Shown here one piece after another: positions 37,143 through 48,354 of a stretch of 64,000 nt of DNA; the stretch's first letter is position 1; every line of letters begins with the position of its first letter. Source of the DNA: Sipunculus nudus (Eukaryota; Annelida; Sipuncula; Golfingiida; Sipunculidae). Location: the NCBI GenBank assembly GCA_026874595.1, contig CM049312.1:65252929-65316928 (forward strand), read 5' to 3'. Both the position numbers and the translations under genes were made by a program. The notes under the pieces are model-generated. The model was not told the DNA's origin and ran no database searches. It saw only the letters and a program-made list of their open reading frames with translations.

Positions 37143-38037
37143 TCTAGTAACCGTATATAATCTTCAGTGTAAGCGGTTACCACAGCCACAGAACCATCAA
37201 GTCCACGCATGTATCGTCTGTTTATATAAACATGATTCATAAACTGGTTAAAATAAGGGAGTGCTGCTTTGAACAAACAAGAACGCACCAAAATAACGAC
37301 CTTTGCGTGCAGGAAGTCAATAGAGTGTTCGGGGGTTGTAAATTAGATGGAGATTGGTAATTACTGATACCTAACAAAACTGGCATCGGCGTTTTAGAGC
37401 AAGAAGGGGCCTCTGCTTAGTCGTTTTTATGTTGCTAGTAGTTGACATGAAGTATTAAACACCATTTTCCCCCTTGTACGTATTATGTGTTCCAAGGAGC
37501 CAGGATAGATCTATACACTAACCCATTATAAAAAAAATCTTTACGTTAAAAATCAAAATATTCAAATGCACCACAACTGTTTGGTAATTAAAAATATATT
37601 ATTTTTAATATTGATGAATTCGGTATTTCTTTTAATTTAAATATACAATTGATATTCGCTAATTTCCTCAAGTTTGAAGTTTAATAAGCAGAACATTTCT
37701 CTGATCTTGAATGTTGGTACTGAATCAATCCCTTTTGCTGGAAACAAATCAAGATTAATCCGCTAATAAACGAGGTAAATTGAGATGAAATATTGTTTAT
37801 AGTAAATGTTTAAATTATGGTAAAGAGAAAATAAAACGCCATAAAACATCACTTTAAGTCGTGTCACGTGTATGTAATGTTGACAAACCTCACATGGCTT
37901 CTTTGTACATATATAGCCATGTATATATAGCTATACAGTCTTTTTGATCATGCTTCTAAACCTGCACAATGTGTACTTGCATATTTGCCTAATGTTTCTT
38001 TACCGGTTTCTATAAGGTTAAGTTGCTGGTTTCGAGG
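37143..38037. other. Non-coding stretch
   Basis: AT-rich, no exon or matched repeat. Confidence 0.45.
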
Positions 38038-38042
38038 CTGAT

Positions 38043-38268
38043 CAGGGGCGGATCCAGAGTTTAGAAGAATAAGGGTTCAACCCAGGAGGACTATTGAAAA
38101 ACCCAAAAAAAGTCCCCATGCCCGGGAGCGGGGGGGGGGGGGGGGGTCCAGGCCGCCAAATTCTTGTCTGAATCCCTTAAAAAAGGGTTGGTTCGTATGA
38201 AAAAAAGAGGAGGGGGTCACCGGACCCCCTTGACCCCCACCCCCCCCCCCCAACCGGATCCGCTTCTG
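38043..38268. mobile_element. hAT-like MITE with 5-bp target duplication
   Basis: Left terminus CAGGGGCGGATCCAG, right terminus (reverse complement) CAGAAGCGGATCCGG. CTGAT is duplicated at 38038-38042 and 38269-38273. The interior is two G/C runs that are themselves complementary (poly-G near 38131, poly-C near 38240), so the element can fold on itself. 226 bp, no coding. Confidence 0.8.
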
Positions 38269-38449
38269 CTGATATAGCCCACGACGTCAGTCTCATATGA
38301 CTTTGTACTTTGCTTTCCTGGTCTTTCGGGCCTATTCATTCGTGTAGCTTTTCTCGGCTGCCTGGGGAGCATACAACCAAAGCAGTTATATTAGGCGCTA
38401 TAAGGTTATTCGTTCTACATTTGCCTTCCCCCATGACCAGAACTCATTT

Positions 38450-38940
38450 ACTACTCGGTCAGGAGAGCGTAGCCTTGTGGTTAAGACTTTTAGCCAGGAG
38501 TCTTGGCCCAGACGGCGGTCAGAATGGGACGCGAACCCCACAAGTCGCAAGGCCAGCACTTTAACCATAACGCCACCACGCCGTTTTTCTGCCATTTTAA
38601 CTCGCTTGGTAATCTATTTTTCTACTATGATCGTCAGAGTTTCGAGAGTAAATTACAAAATCAGCCGAGGAAAGGTGAGATTATATAATGGTCGAACCCC
38701 ACCAAGGATGAGGACTCTGTAGGCCTTATGGAAAGTCTGTGTCCCACATTCATGTGGCACTAACCAACGAGTGCGCCTTTCGGGGTTTTCATGATGTTTG
38801 TTACAAGCAAATTGATGATTACGTACCCTGGACCGCCAGGTGCTATGCACCGAGCCCGATAGACACCAGGCTATTCATGTGCTATCAAACTGTCACGTAA
38901 TCTGATACCGAAATGGAATACTGCAGATGATGATGTTAAT
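38450..38940 (-). repeat. Composite tRNA-derived SINE-like unit(s)
   Basis: On the minus strand at 38580-38530, 'tggcgttatggttaaagtgc' (A box) is followed about 40 bp later by 'ggggttcgcgtccc' (B box). On the plus strand, 'gtagccttgtggttaagac' at 38468 is another A-box-like sequence. The right end, 'ctgtcacgtaatct...aaatggaatactgcagatg' at 38889-38930, is the tail of the SINE at 35450. This is likely two SINE-related insertions in opposite orientation. The overlapping short frames are not genes. Confidence 0.55.
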
Positions 38941-39568
38941 AATAGCAATATCATTACTGAGAAAGCCACACAGACATGCAATTTAGTGCACAGCCAGATA
39001 AGATAATTGGGAAAAGCATTTTATAATTGTAATTTTATAAAATAGTCATCCGTTTGGCATTAACAGGATTTGCAGTACCATTAAAATCCAATAAAGACCC
39101 ATTTTAAAGTTACTTTCAATAAAGGTTTACTTTGGATACATCCAAACTATCATGGGCAGTTATCTCATGTTGTCCATGAAACTGCCAATGTAATGTGCTA
39201 CAAGTAAAACCAGATTTCCGTTAATTGTGTCCAAACCCTCCTTTAACAGCTAATTGATATTATTAAACAATTTACAAGGATCGTTGGCCAGCAAATGCGG
39301 CAGTCTCGCGCGTTTTAAAACATTACATTGTTTTAAGGAGCAAGTGGATAGCTGAATCTCAATTAGTGTCCGCTTAACAGGCAATCCCACTCCATCACAA
39401 TTAGCGACATTTTATGCCCCCTAGTAAAAGCATCCACTGATTGACTGGATTGTCACTCCGGTTTTGATTCTTCTACTGCAGCGCCGCGCAGTGCAGGCCC
39501 TGTCAGTGCTGCAGTGACAGTTGCGGACAGCAGACGTTGATAATGGTGTCAACAGAACCTGGGGAAGA

Positions 39569-40880
39569 ATGAAAAGTCTGGTCTGGTGTTTAGTCGTCGT
39601 TTATATCCCAGTCTTATCTGGTAAGTCATCGCCTACGTCATAGTCTTATCTGGTAGGTCTTGAAATTATATTTCAGTACTATAAGTCTGCGTCCAAGCAT
39701 TATCTCGTAAGTCTTCAGTGCACTTAACAGTATTTTCCGGAAAATATAAATCTTATCTGATAAGTCTTCGCCTACGTTCTAGTGTGTATATATGCCAGTT
39801 TTATCTATTAAACTTTTGATAACATCTCAGTTTCTCAGGTCATAAATGTACATTCCAGACTTAACTGGTAAGTATGAGTCTACGTCCAACAATAGGTCTT
39901 GAGTGCCCATCCGAGTATTACCTGGAAACTATCAATCTGCCTCCACATTATTATCTGGTGTGTCCTTGGTCTAAATCCCAGTCTTATCTGGTAAGTCTTC
40001 AGTATACCGTTCAGCCTTATCCTAAATCTAGTAAATCAAGGGTCTTAGACATCCGAGGCAAAGTTGCTAAACCTTAGTCTTATCAGGTGAGCTTTAACCT
40101 ACATTCCAATCTTTTATGGTAAGTCTTAAGTTTATATTCCACTCTCATATTGTAAGTCTTGAGTCTACATCCAAGTCTTACCCGGAATATTTTGAGTGTA
40201 CATCTCAGTCTTATATTGTAAATATGGAGTCTTCATCGAAGACTTATATGTAAGTCTTTAGTCTCCCTCCAAGTCTTAACTGAAAAGTCTTGAGCATACA
40301 TTGCAATATTATCTGGTTAGTCTTGAGAGTACATTCTTGTTTATATGAAACAAATGTCACATTAGCTCCGTGGCAAATATAAGAGTCTCATCTGCTAAGT
40401 CCTAATGCTGCATTAAAGTTTTCATGTACACTTCAATTTTTATCTTGTTAAGTTTTAGTTTATACGTCCGTATTTTTTTATAATTCTGAGTTAATGTCCG
40501 CTGATGTCAATTCATAATTGATTGTGAAATTGTACAGCCTATTCTATTTTCAAATTACTCTATTCATGTTAGTTAAAAATAAGATCTTTTCAGGGTTTGC
40601 TTGTATGAGACAAGTCTGTTTAATATTTTGTTATCTGAAGGTAAATGGTTCCAATATACGAAGTTTTTCTTATGTAAAGACAGTGGCGGGGACCCGAGTC
40701 CGAACATGGATTCGAGTTTGGAATCGAGTCCACTTTTTAGGGACTCCGACCCGGTCTTGGACCCAAGGTTCCTGGACTCAGACTTGAAAATGGACTCGGA
40801 TATTTGACTGTTCGAGAAATCATTCCAATGGAATGAAAGCTCTGTTACATACTTTGTTTCTTTTACACACATGTGCAGAT

Positions 40881-40956
<76 letters not shown>

Positions 40957-43907
40957 AATTTTAAGCACCGCATCGGCAGCTCCCTGTAATTAAATATTTA
41001 AATAAATAGCTATTATCTAACATGAAAATACTTGTGGTAATGACAATTTTCCATTTTAAATTTCTTTGATTGGACTCGGACTAAGCTTTAAACTCAGGTT
41101 ACAGATGATTCGGACTCGATGAAGGTGGACTTGGACTCAAACACCAAGTACTCGGACTTTGACTCGGACTCGAGTACCTTGGACTCGGACTTGCACTGTG
41201 AACTCGCCTACATCACTGTGTGCGAAATACTTAAAACTTATCAAACAAAATAATGTGGTGGTTTCAGGAACAGTCAGCCAAGCAAGCAACACAAGACAGA
41301 AACTGGTCAAATTCACAAGCGTCATCGTAAGTAACAAGATTTTCATACATTTATGAATATTATTGTAATATACAACTGGCACTATGTAATAAAGGCAGAT
41401 GTTAAGTTTTTTCTTCTTGTACTATCTGTGTTAACGTCTACCAGGTGCTTTTGTATTATCCTTTTTACATGGTTGGTAAGTTTGATGGCAACTTTTTTTA
41501 AAAAACATGAACAGACGTTGATGAAACTTTGTAAAAGGTCAGGGTAACACCGTCTCAACAGCTTAATATTAATATATTATGTATCGGTAGATTCATTTGG
41601 TCCGTTCCATTCCAGAACATTTTCATTCTTTGCATTTACTGGTGGATTGATTCCCCGAATGAAAGTGTATAATGTGGTTAAATTCATATTCACAGGTTCA
41701 AATTTCACGATTTGCACCTTTTCAGTGTTTTGCAAGGGTTCAATTTTCAATATCATACCATGCAAAAGACCTATACAGATTTTAATTATATATAACAGTA
41801 CATGCGAAAACCTTAACATTTGCACGAGGACCTAAAAGAACATAGGCCGAGTAAAAATTATTGTTCATCACTTGCATTTAATTTTAAAGAACTTATATCA
41901 TTAAAAAAAGCAACCTTAGGACATACATGATCTATAATTTCAATATTTTTACCTTTCAGCTTGCCTTCGACGATGGGACAGCTTATTCACGAAGGGTTTA
42001 TTTTCGCGATAATTCCCGTTTCGTGCATATCGCGAATTTGAGACCATAGCGAACAAAAAAGCAACCTCAGTATTTTTCAGTATTCAAAATATTCTTTAAT
42101 GGAATATTTTATTGCAGTAAAGGTTTAATATTTGAAAAATGTAAACATGTACTTCAGGAACCTCCATTCCTGAGCCTTCGACGCATGGGACATCCCCTTC
42201 ATCGGACACAGTTTGAAGGATTTATTCCTGACCTCATCCGCAGGGTGGCGAGGCGGATGATGATACCATATACTATCCAAATAGTCAAGGACGGTGGATA
42301 CGGGCGGCCGACTGGTAATGGGACCTGGAATGGAATGATTGGCGAGGTTCTGCGAGAGGTTAGTAGCAGAAAGAATTTCGACATTTGAATTTGCGCATTT
42401 TGTTTTATTTTATATTGACAAAGCAAATTATTTGGCGAATGAAGGTGATTTTTTATTCCTTCATTGAGGTATTTGTGAAGGTTACTATTTATTTGTCAAA
42501 TTTTATATTTGTATATCTATTTAATAGGCATTTCAAAGCTCGAAGAATTATTTAGATGCAATAATTTGAAATTTACTGGAACAGGTATATCAACACTCTA
42601 GATTTATTAAAGTTAACCATGTTTTGCAAGTCTATATGTACACAACTGAGTGCAAATGATATCTAGTATCACTGGTATCTCGTTATAGGAATTCACCATT
42701 ACGAGTAATATAGTTTTATATAATTCAGGGAGCGCTCTTAATAAATTATTTAATTAATTAATCTCCATTGAAGAATTTATCAGCAGTCTGACAATTTATC
42801 AGGCTCTTTGACATAAAACTCTTTTACATGAGTTAAACCGCGTTAAGTTTGGAACCGTACAGTCGCAAAGTCTATATTTTTGGCGCATTATACAATGATT
42901 GCCTGATTGCAAAATGCTTTCAAGACTACTTCTTGAACTCGGTTGGGAATTGTTATATTTTCTGTATGAGAAAAAAGCCTTTTCAAAATAATCTTCAAAC
43001 AGTTCCGTTTAAAGTTTCAAAGAAATATAATATACTGAACAATATAGTTAGCATCAATATATGTTTATATCTGCCCTTCTCAGACAATTTTCTTATATTC
43101 ACATAGGAAGCCACTGTAGCAGCCGGTGCCTTAAGCAAGCGTCCAGCGAGGGAGAAAGTGGTCGATTTTACCGTGCCTTTCATGACAGTTGGGGTTAAAG
43201 CTGTTCTGAAGAAACCACGAAAAGGCAGAGAGTTACCTATAAAATCGATCCGAGAGTTGGCCAATCACACTGGGCTGACCCTCGGAGTTATCAGCGGAAG
43301 TATGACCATGTGGTATTTCCGTACTGCTACACATCCAGATCTTCAGAACATCTGGATGAAAATTATTTCTACAGTTCCATCAGGGTTAGAAAGTTCTTCA
43401 GTTGCTGGAATAGAAAGAGTCCGGCAATCGGACGGATCTTTTGTATTTTTGTTAGAAAGCACTTTTGCTCATTACCTTACTAGACATCCACCATGTGACC
43501 TTATGATTCTAGACGATCAGGAAATGTTAAATCCTAATGAATATGCATTTGCGGTCACCAAGGGGTCAAAGTTAAAAGCTCAGTTAAACAGTGTTATAAC
43601 TTCTATGAAGAAGAAAGGTGAAATTGACAGGCTTTACCGGAAGTGGTGGAGCGGGAAATGCGGAGAAGTAAACAATACCAAACGTTCTGGGTCTTCTACT
43701 ACTAGTGACGTCATTTCGTCGACCCGCTTGATTCAGTTGCGCGATGAACCGGATAAAGTCACGCAGCCATCTTGGTTACGGTCACGTGATCAATATAATC
43801 TACGTCCTACTTTTCCGTCGTCTCAGGGAGCTTTGTGTGTATTGGATGCTCGACTTTGTATAACGTACGTTATATGCATCCTTGCATGCATTAATCGGAT
43901 ACTATAA
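39569..43907 (+). CDS. Pore-less ionotropic glutamate receptor-like protein (secreted/anchored ligand-binding domain)
   Basis: Four exons, 39569-39620, 41268-41326, 42158-42358 and 43107-43907, all GT-AG with matching phases (1,0,0), give 370 residues. Residues 1-18 are a signal peptide (MKSLVWCLVVVYIPVLSG). S1 begins KFTSVIEPPFL (32-42), then FEGFIPDL, DGGYG (82-86), GTWNGMIGE (92-100) and AREKVVDFTVPFM (118-130). Instead of M1-pore-M3 there is only about 18 residues (133-150), and S2 follows at once: PIKSIREL, SGSMTMWYF, LLESTFAHY, KWWSGKC (283-289). By alignment from memory, R119 and E221 match the agonist-holding Arg and Glu (GluA2 R485, E705), Y85 the lid Tyr, and C234/C289 the S2 disulfide. 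Sequons are at N91, N157 and N293. The tail is Ser/Thr-rich and ends in a short hydrophobic stretch (354-366), suggesting a GPI signal or weak anchor. Likely an extracellular amino-acid binding protein; it cannot be a channel by itself. Confidence 0.9.
39590..40500 (+). repeat. 33-bp minisatellite built on the exon 1 splice donor
   Basis: More than 20 degenerate units with approximate consensus AGTCTTATCTGGTAAGTCTT + GAGTCTACATCCA. The first unit spans the end of exon 1 (CCCAGTCTTATCTG|GTAAGTC). Well preserved units begin near 39980, 40080, 40107, 40140, 40173, 40206, 40239, 40271 and 40304 with 32-33 bp spacing. Many retain a donor-like GGTAAGT or TGTAAGT. The frame at 39874-40077 arises from the repeat. 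Confidence 0.85.
40681..41198. mobile_element. Foldback element of GGACTC repeats in intron 1
   Basis: The left arm has 'cagtggcgggga' and 'cgagtccg' motifs; the right arm has tandem 'ggactcgga' motifs and ends 'ttgcactg'. The reverse complement of the right arm begins CAGTGCAAGTCCGAGTCC, so the arms are inverted. A (TA)n lies between them. Probably a non-autonomous transposon; no target duplication confirmed. Confidence 0.5.
40877..40954. repeat. (TA)n microsatellite in intron 1
   Basis: About 36 TA units with one interruption near 40890. Confidence 0.97.
41660..42075. mobile_element. MITE with TTCGCG motifs, copy 2 (intron 2)
   Basis: Same order of landmarks as 32326-32690: 'aatgtggttaaattcatatt', 'gcaagggttcaa', 'cttgccttcgacgatgggac', 'tattttcgcgataattcccg', 'atcgcgaa', and the right end 'cctcagtattttt'. 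Inserted in intron 2 of the receptor-like gene without touching its splice sites. Confidence 0.7.
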
Positions 43908-44036
43908 TAATCTTTGCTGTAGTTATAAAAGTTATATTGTAATGTTTATACACCACAGTCGTACCATATTTCATTATGTTTAACCGCTGTTTTCATATGT
44001 AAAGCAAGATTCTTCGGTTTTACGAGGGCTTTCACA

Positions 44037-44096
44037 TTGTAATCAGACCAATTGTAATCAGACCAATTGTAATCCAACCAATTGTAATCAGACCAA
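44037..44096 (+). repeat. 15-bp tandem repeat ATTGTAATCAGACCA x4 in the 3' UTR
   Basis: Four near-identical units, third unit with two changes. Unit joints create CCAATTG (overlapping CCAAT/ATTGG core). It lies about 130 bp after the stop of the receptor-like gene. Confidence 0.9.
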
Positions 44097-44425
44097 TGAG
44101 GGCGTGGTATCTTATTGTGCATCCATCTCCATCTGTACGCATTCTTTGGTTACATTCGTGGCCTTTTGTCACCTCTCTAGCGACTGAGTCTGGAACCACT
44201 GAAGTACATAACTGCTGCGTTAGGTGTGTACAATATTTACTAATGAGACAGATTTTCTGTTTGACGTAACAGTGATAATTCCGTGAATGCTGTAGAACTG
44301 TTTATTCTTCGAAGATCTGTGAATAATTACAATAGAATATGCTGGTAACAACCGAGTGATTATATATAACTTATATGTGCAGTGTACAGTATGATTTAGT
44401 AAAATTAAAGAAATATGATTGATAT

Positions 44426-44431
44426 AATAAA
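44426..44431 (+). terminator. Polyadenylation signal AATAAA
   Basis: First clear AATAAA after the stop at 43907; a second, weaker candidate lies near 44673 (cagAAATAAAtt). Confidence 0.5.
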
Positions 44432-44439
44432 TGTATATT

Positions 44440-46890
44440 TGATTAATAGCATTTTGTTATGAATACCTAAGCTAGTTTACAGAAATACAATTTATTTTGT
44501 CATTTTGAAGTAGACCTGCCTTAAGATTTTTACGATTCTCCGTATAGTCCACTTCTACTCCAGTGTTAATTTTAGTTTAGAATATCGTACAGTGTAAACA
44601 TTTGCGGTCCCTGGGTGCTCTCATGTTTGACCATACACATTATATGCAAATACATCCGTTAGTACAGACAGAAATAAATTTATAAATTAAACATACAAAG
44701 CAGGTGACAGCTGCTTTTCTCTGTATTTATGTATATGTCTTTTTACGGAGTAACAGCCATCGAAAGAAAAATAAAAGTAAGACGAGCTTCCGAAAGCAGC
44801 TTGTTCTAAATCAAGTTTACTTTTAAGTTTCAAAGAACTTCATATATTATGACTAGTCCTGTTTTTCAGCTTCCAAGTAAACAAAGGGACACGGAAAGAC
44901 CACATATTCGCGTGACGAGTCCTGATTGGCCCATTCATTAGTAAATTAAAATAGAAGGAATGCGACCCCGTTACTCGACATACTTCCATGCAAACACGTA
45001 ATCATATAATGACGATTCTATTATGATATGTTATGATGAAAATCAATCCACAGTACACATATAATGAAAAGTATGCTGTCCGCCGTGTGATATTGGTCTA
45101 TTAAACATGTACTTACACGTTAATATGATGTTATTATAAACATTTTGAATGCATTTTAAAGGCCGAGAAAGCTGTTAAATAAACCTGCCTGAAGAGAGAA
45201 CATATTATCTAGTGTCGTTTAAATCTAGTTTTAACTGGTTAAAATGACATTCGCCAAATTTGGAAGTAGCACATTAGCGGCTTTGCACGTTTGAAACGAA
45301 ATTGGTAGACTTCGACTTCAAAGGTCTTTTTTTATTTAAGAGCATTATTTCGCTTAATTTGGAGTAAGACAGGAAAGAAAATAAACATAGGCACAAGGAA
45401 AAATTATGAAGGTATGTAATATATCTTAATTAAAAAAAAAAAACGAATCAGAAAATTACATAAACAAAATGTGACATATAAGCATCATGAACGTTTCCTC
45501 TCCCTCGGAGTGGTGACTCCCCAAATGTTTTAAAAAAGTGAAGCTCTGGATATGTATGGAATCTTTGATGGGCAAAATATTATTCAGTTATCTACAAAAT
45601 AAGTACGTCTAAGCACTGCTTTCGTTTAGAAAATCGTCGTGACTGCTTTCACAGGAATGTCCAACACCCGCACAGGGGCAAGATCCAGTGAGACAATGGT
45701 AGGCCCCTGCAATTGGCTGTTCAACCGGCACGGCAATTCAGCATTGAGCTAGATTGCGGTGGCAACAACTGCATACAAACGTGGCGGATCACATTGACCG
45801 GGACGTTACCAAAGAATCACGCCAATTATCAAACACGTGCTTTAGCTTGGTGGCACGTGGTATTCTTTGTATACATATTTATACCGCCACGTCACCGATA
45901 TCGCGCCGCAATTTAATTCCCCGGGGTTAGCGAAATTTCCAACAAAAATATTCGTTATGACCGTTTTATTGGGAATTAATGTTGTCAATGCTCCATTGAC
46001 TTAACTATTGTTATTAACAATTTCCATGCGAATTAGTTCGATTCTTACGTGTGGAGAATTGGGAATGCCAACACCCAAATGCCCATTCTCCACACAGAGG
46101 ATTCATCCTTTAATGTCAAGGAAGAACTTTTGAAGACATTCATTCGCTCAGCATAATATATCTGATTTATCTGTATGTGCTGTGTTTTGCCAAATATTTC
46201 GTTTTACAAAAATTGTGGGTGAACTATCTCACACCCAGTATCGTTAACTAAATGCAGACATTTATTTTCATGTTTGCTTGGTGATATTACGTGAAAAAAT
46301 TGTTTTCACAATTGTTGAAGATGCAATGTGATCAAACCAGACTGAAGTGAAGGTAGGGGGGGGATTATAGAGTAGAGTATTTAGTCATAACAAATAAGGG
46401 CCAATCTACGAGACTGAGGCTCACATGATTTTTCACAGTAATAACAATGCAACCGGGTCCGTTTATTCCGGCCAAACACGCTTAAATCCATTATAATCTT
46501 CAGGGTTTATTCATATGCCTTATTAAATCTTGTCTCTTGGAGAAGGTTGCCATATGGTCACGTGCAATTAACTGGATTCGATTGCGCAGCAGAACAATCT
46601 TCTTTGAGCCAGTTGACGAGAAAACAAGAGTTCGTGAGTCGGGGATCACACGGCCGCCATCTGCTGGCAGGCAGATGAACGACAGACATTTGTCTGTCAA
46701 TCCAGACATTCTCAAACAGGTAGAGACTACAGTGGGGTCTCTATGTAATGCCACCTTACTGTTATTATGACAGTTATATATTATATATTGGCAGGTATTC
46801 CTCCTCTTAAAGAAAATATCTTACCTCTACATACACTTTTAACGAGAAACTTAGTTGGGTGAATAGGCGGTCGTGTGGGACAGTTAGCAA
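44440..46890. other. Non-coding stretch
   Basis: Frames at 45713 and 46500-46770 (both strands) have no recognisable domain. No repeat matched within the window. Confidence 0.4.
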
Positions 46891-46894
46891 CCTT

Positions 46895-47250
46895 TAAAGG
46901 GACCAATTCACATACCAGGTCTGTTAAATATACACAATATAGGGTTTTCTCTTTAAAATATCATATTACCTCCCAATATTTCGTTCTAAAACGGTTGCTC
47001 AATCCTGTACACTATTGAAGAAAAGCTTGGAACGTGCGTGATCAGTGGTATAAAATATAAACATGGAGGGCACGCCACCTAATGGCCGCACCTCGCGATC
47101 TCATATATCTATAACTTTTTAGCTTCCAACATGTGTTTCTTCTTTCATTTGTATCTCCTTGTTTGGGAGTTGTCGCGAATGCGCAAGATGGGTCCCCTCA
47201 TCATGGTCATATTATGTCAAAAGCACACGTGGACTTTGTTTACTAACACA
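46895..47250 (+). repeat. AAAGGGxCCAATyCAC dispersed repeat, copy 2
   Basis: Begins 'aaagggaccaattcacata', ends near 'cacgtggactttgtttact'. Partner of 32795-33150. Confidence 0.5.
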
Positions 47251-48015
47251 CAGAACCAAAACAACGTAAAAAAAACCCGTGAAATTCAGTCAGTTGATTC
47301 TGTGCCTCAGTGGTATTGCTGCTCAACTTTGTATTCAAGCGGATTCACGGTGTGTAATAATGCACATGTTATGACACATTTTTATGTAACTGGAAGCAAT
47401 TTATCATAGTTAAATAAAACAAATATATTGAAAGTGATAATAGATAAAAGATAATAGAAAGTAAAATAGTATTATCTAATTATTTATCGAGCATTCTCCG
47501 TTTATCATTAATAAGACACATTATCATGTAATCAGAGGGTCCATCTATTGAACCATATACCAGCACTAAAATATATACATTCGGCATCACACATCAATTT
47601 GTTCCTTAGGTCCTACAGTTTATTATACCAGCTGATGCAAAGCTGAAATATTGTACGTTTTTGTACGGAGCAGCCTAAAGTTATTCATGTTGAACTTAAT
47701 ATTTTTAACTTATTTGGGACCTCATATGTTTATTCAATATGAGGATTTGAAATAAGAGCGATGTCTATACATACGATATACCAAATGGGATCATGATGGC
47801 CTCTTTGTAGCTCATTATAGAAAACATATTTATTTAATGTTCAATAAATGCTATCTAGATAATTTACCCCCCCCCCCCCCATTAAAACCAACAAAGTTCA
47901 CAGGGACGTATAGGGCCTACCGATGTGTCACGTCTAAAGGTACAACTCCTGCTCCTGTTTTACGGAGGAATTAACTTAATTAATCAATCAGGTAAATATT
48001 TTAAACATACAACTT

Positions 48016-48020
<5 letters not shown>
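47251..48020. other. Non-coding stretch
   Basis: Poly-C run at about 47866-47880; nothing else. Confidence 0.4.

Positions 48021-48076
<56 letters not shown>
48021..48076. repeat. (GA)n microsatellite
   Basis: About 28 GA units. Confidence 0.97.
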
Positions 48077-48079
<3 letters not shown>

Positions 48080-48354
48080 ATTCGATAGTGGGTAGGATTG
48101 GTTAAGGAGGAAAAGCAATGTATAGAAGCAACAGTTCCACACCCAAGTGTTTGTCGTGGCCCTGATCAAAAAAAGTTTTCCGCACTGTCAAATTTTAGGG
48201 CCAACCGTAAGTACTAATTAAAATCGAAAAGAGGTTAACCCTTTTACGCCAAAGTCCAACAAGCTCTCTCTCTCTGTAGCATTATTGTTATAACAACAAA
48301 TTATTTCAAATAAATTTTACTTCGTAGTTGATGGTGTATCCAAGACATGTATAA

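Noticed and set aside
38398-38722. Several overlapping frames on both strands
   Set aside because: They lie in tRNA-derived SINE sequence and carry no protein domain.
42359-43106. Possible missing pore exons in intron 3 of the receptor-like gene
   Set aside because: The intron lies inside S1 (between the WNGMIGE and REKVVDF motifs), not between S1 and S2, and contains no frame resembling M1-M3.
46500-46770. Overlapping frames on both strands
   Set aside because: Neither shows a domain, start context or splice sites.
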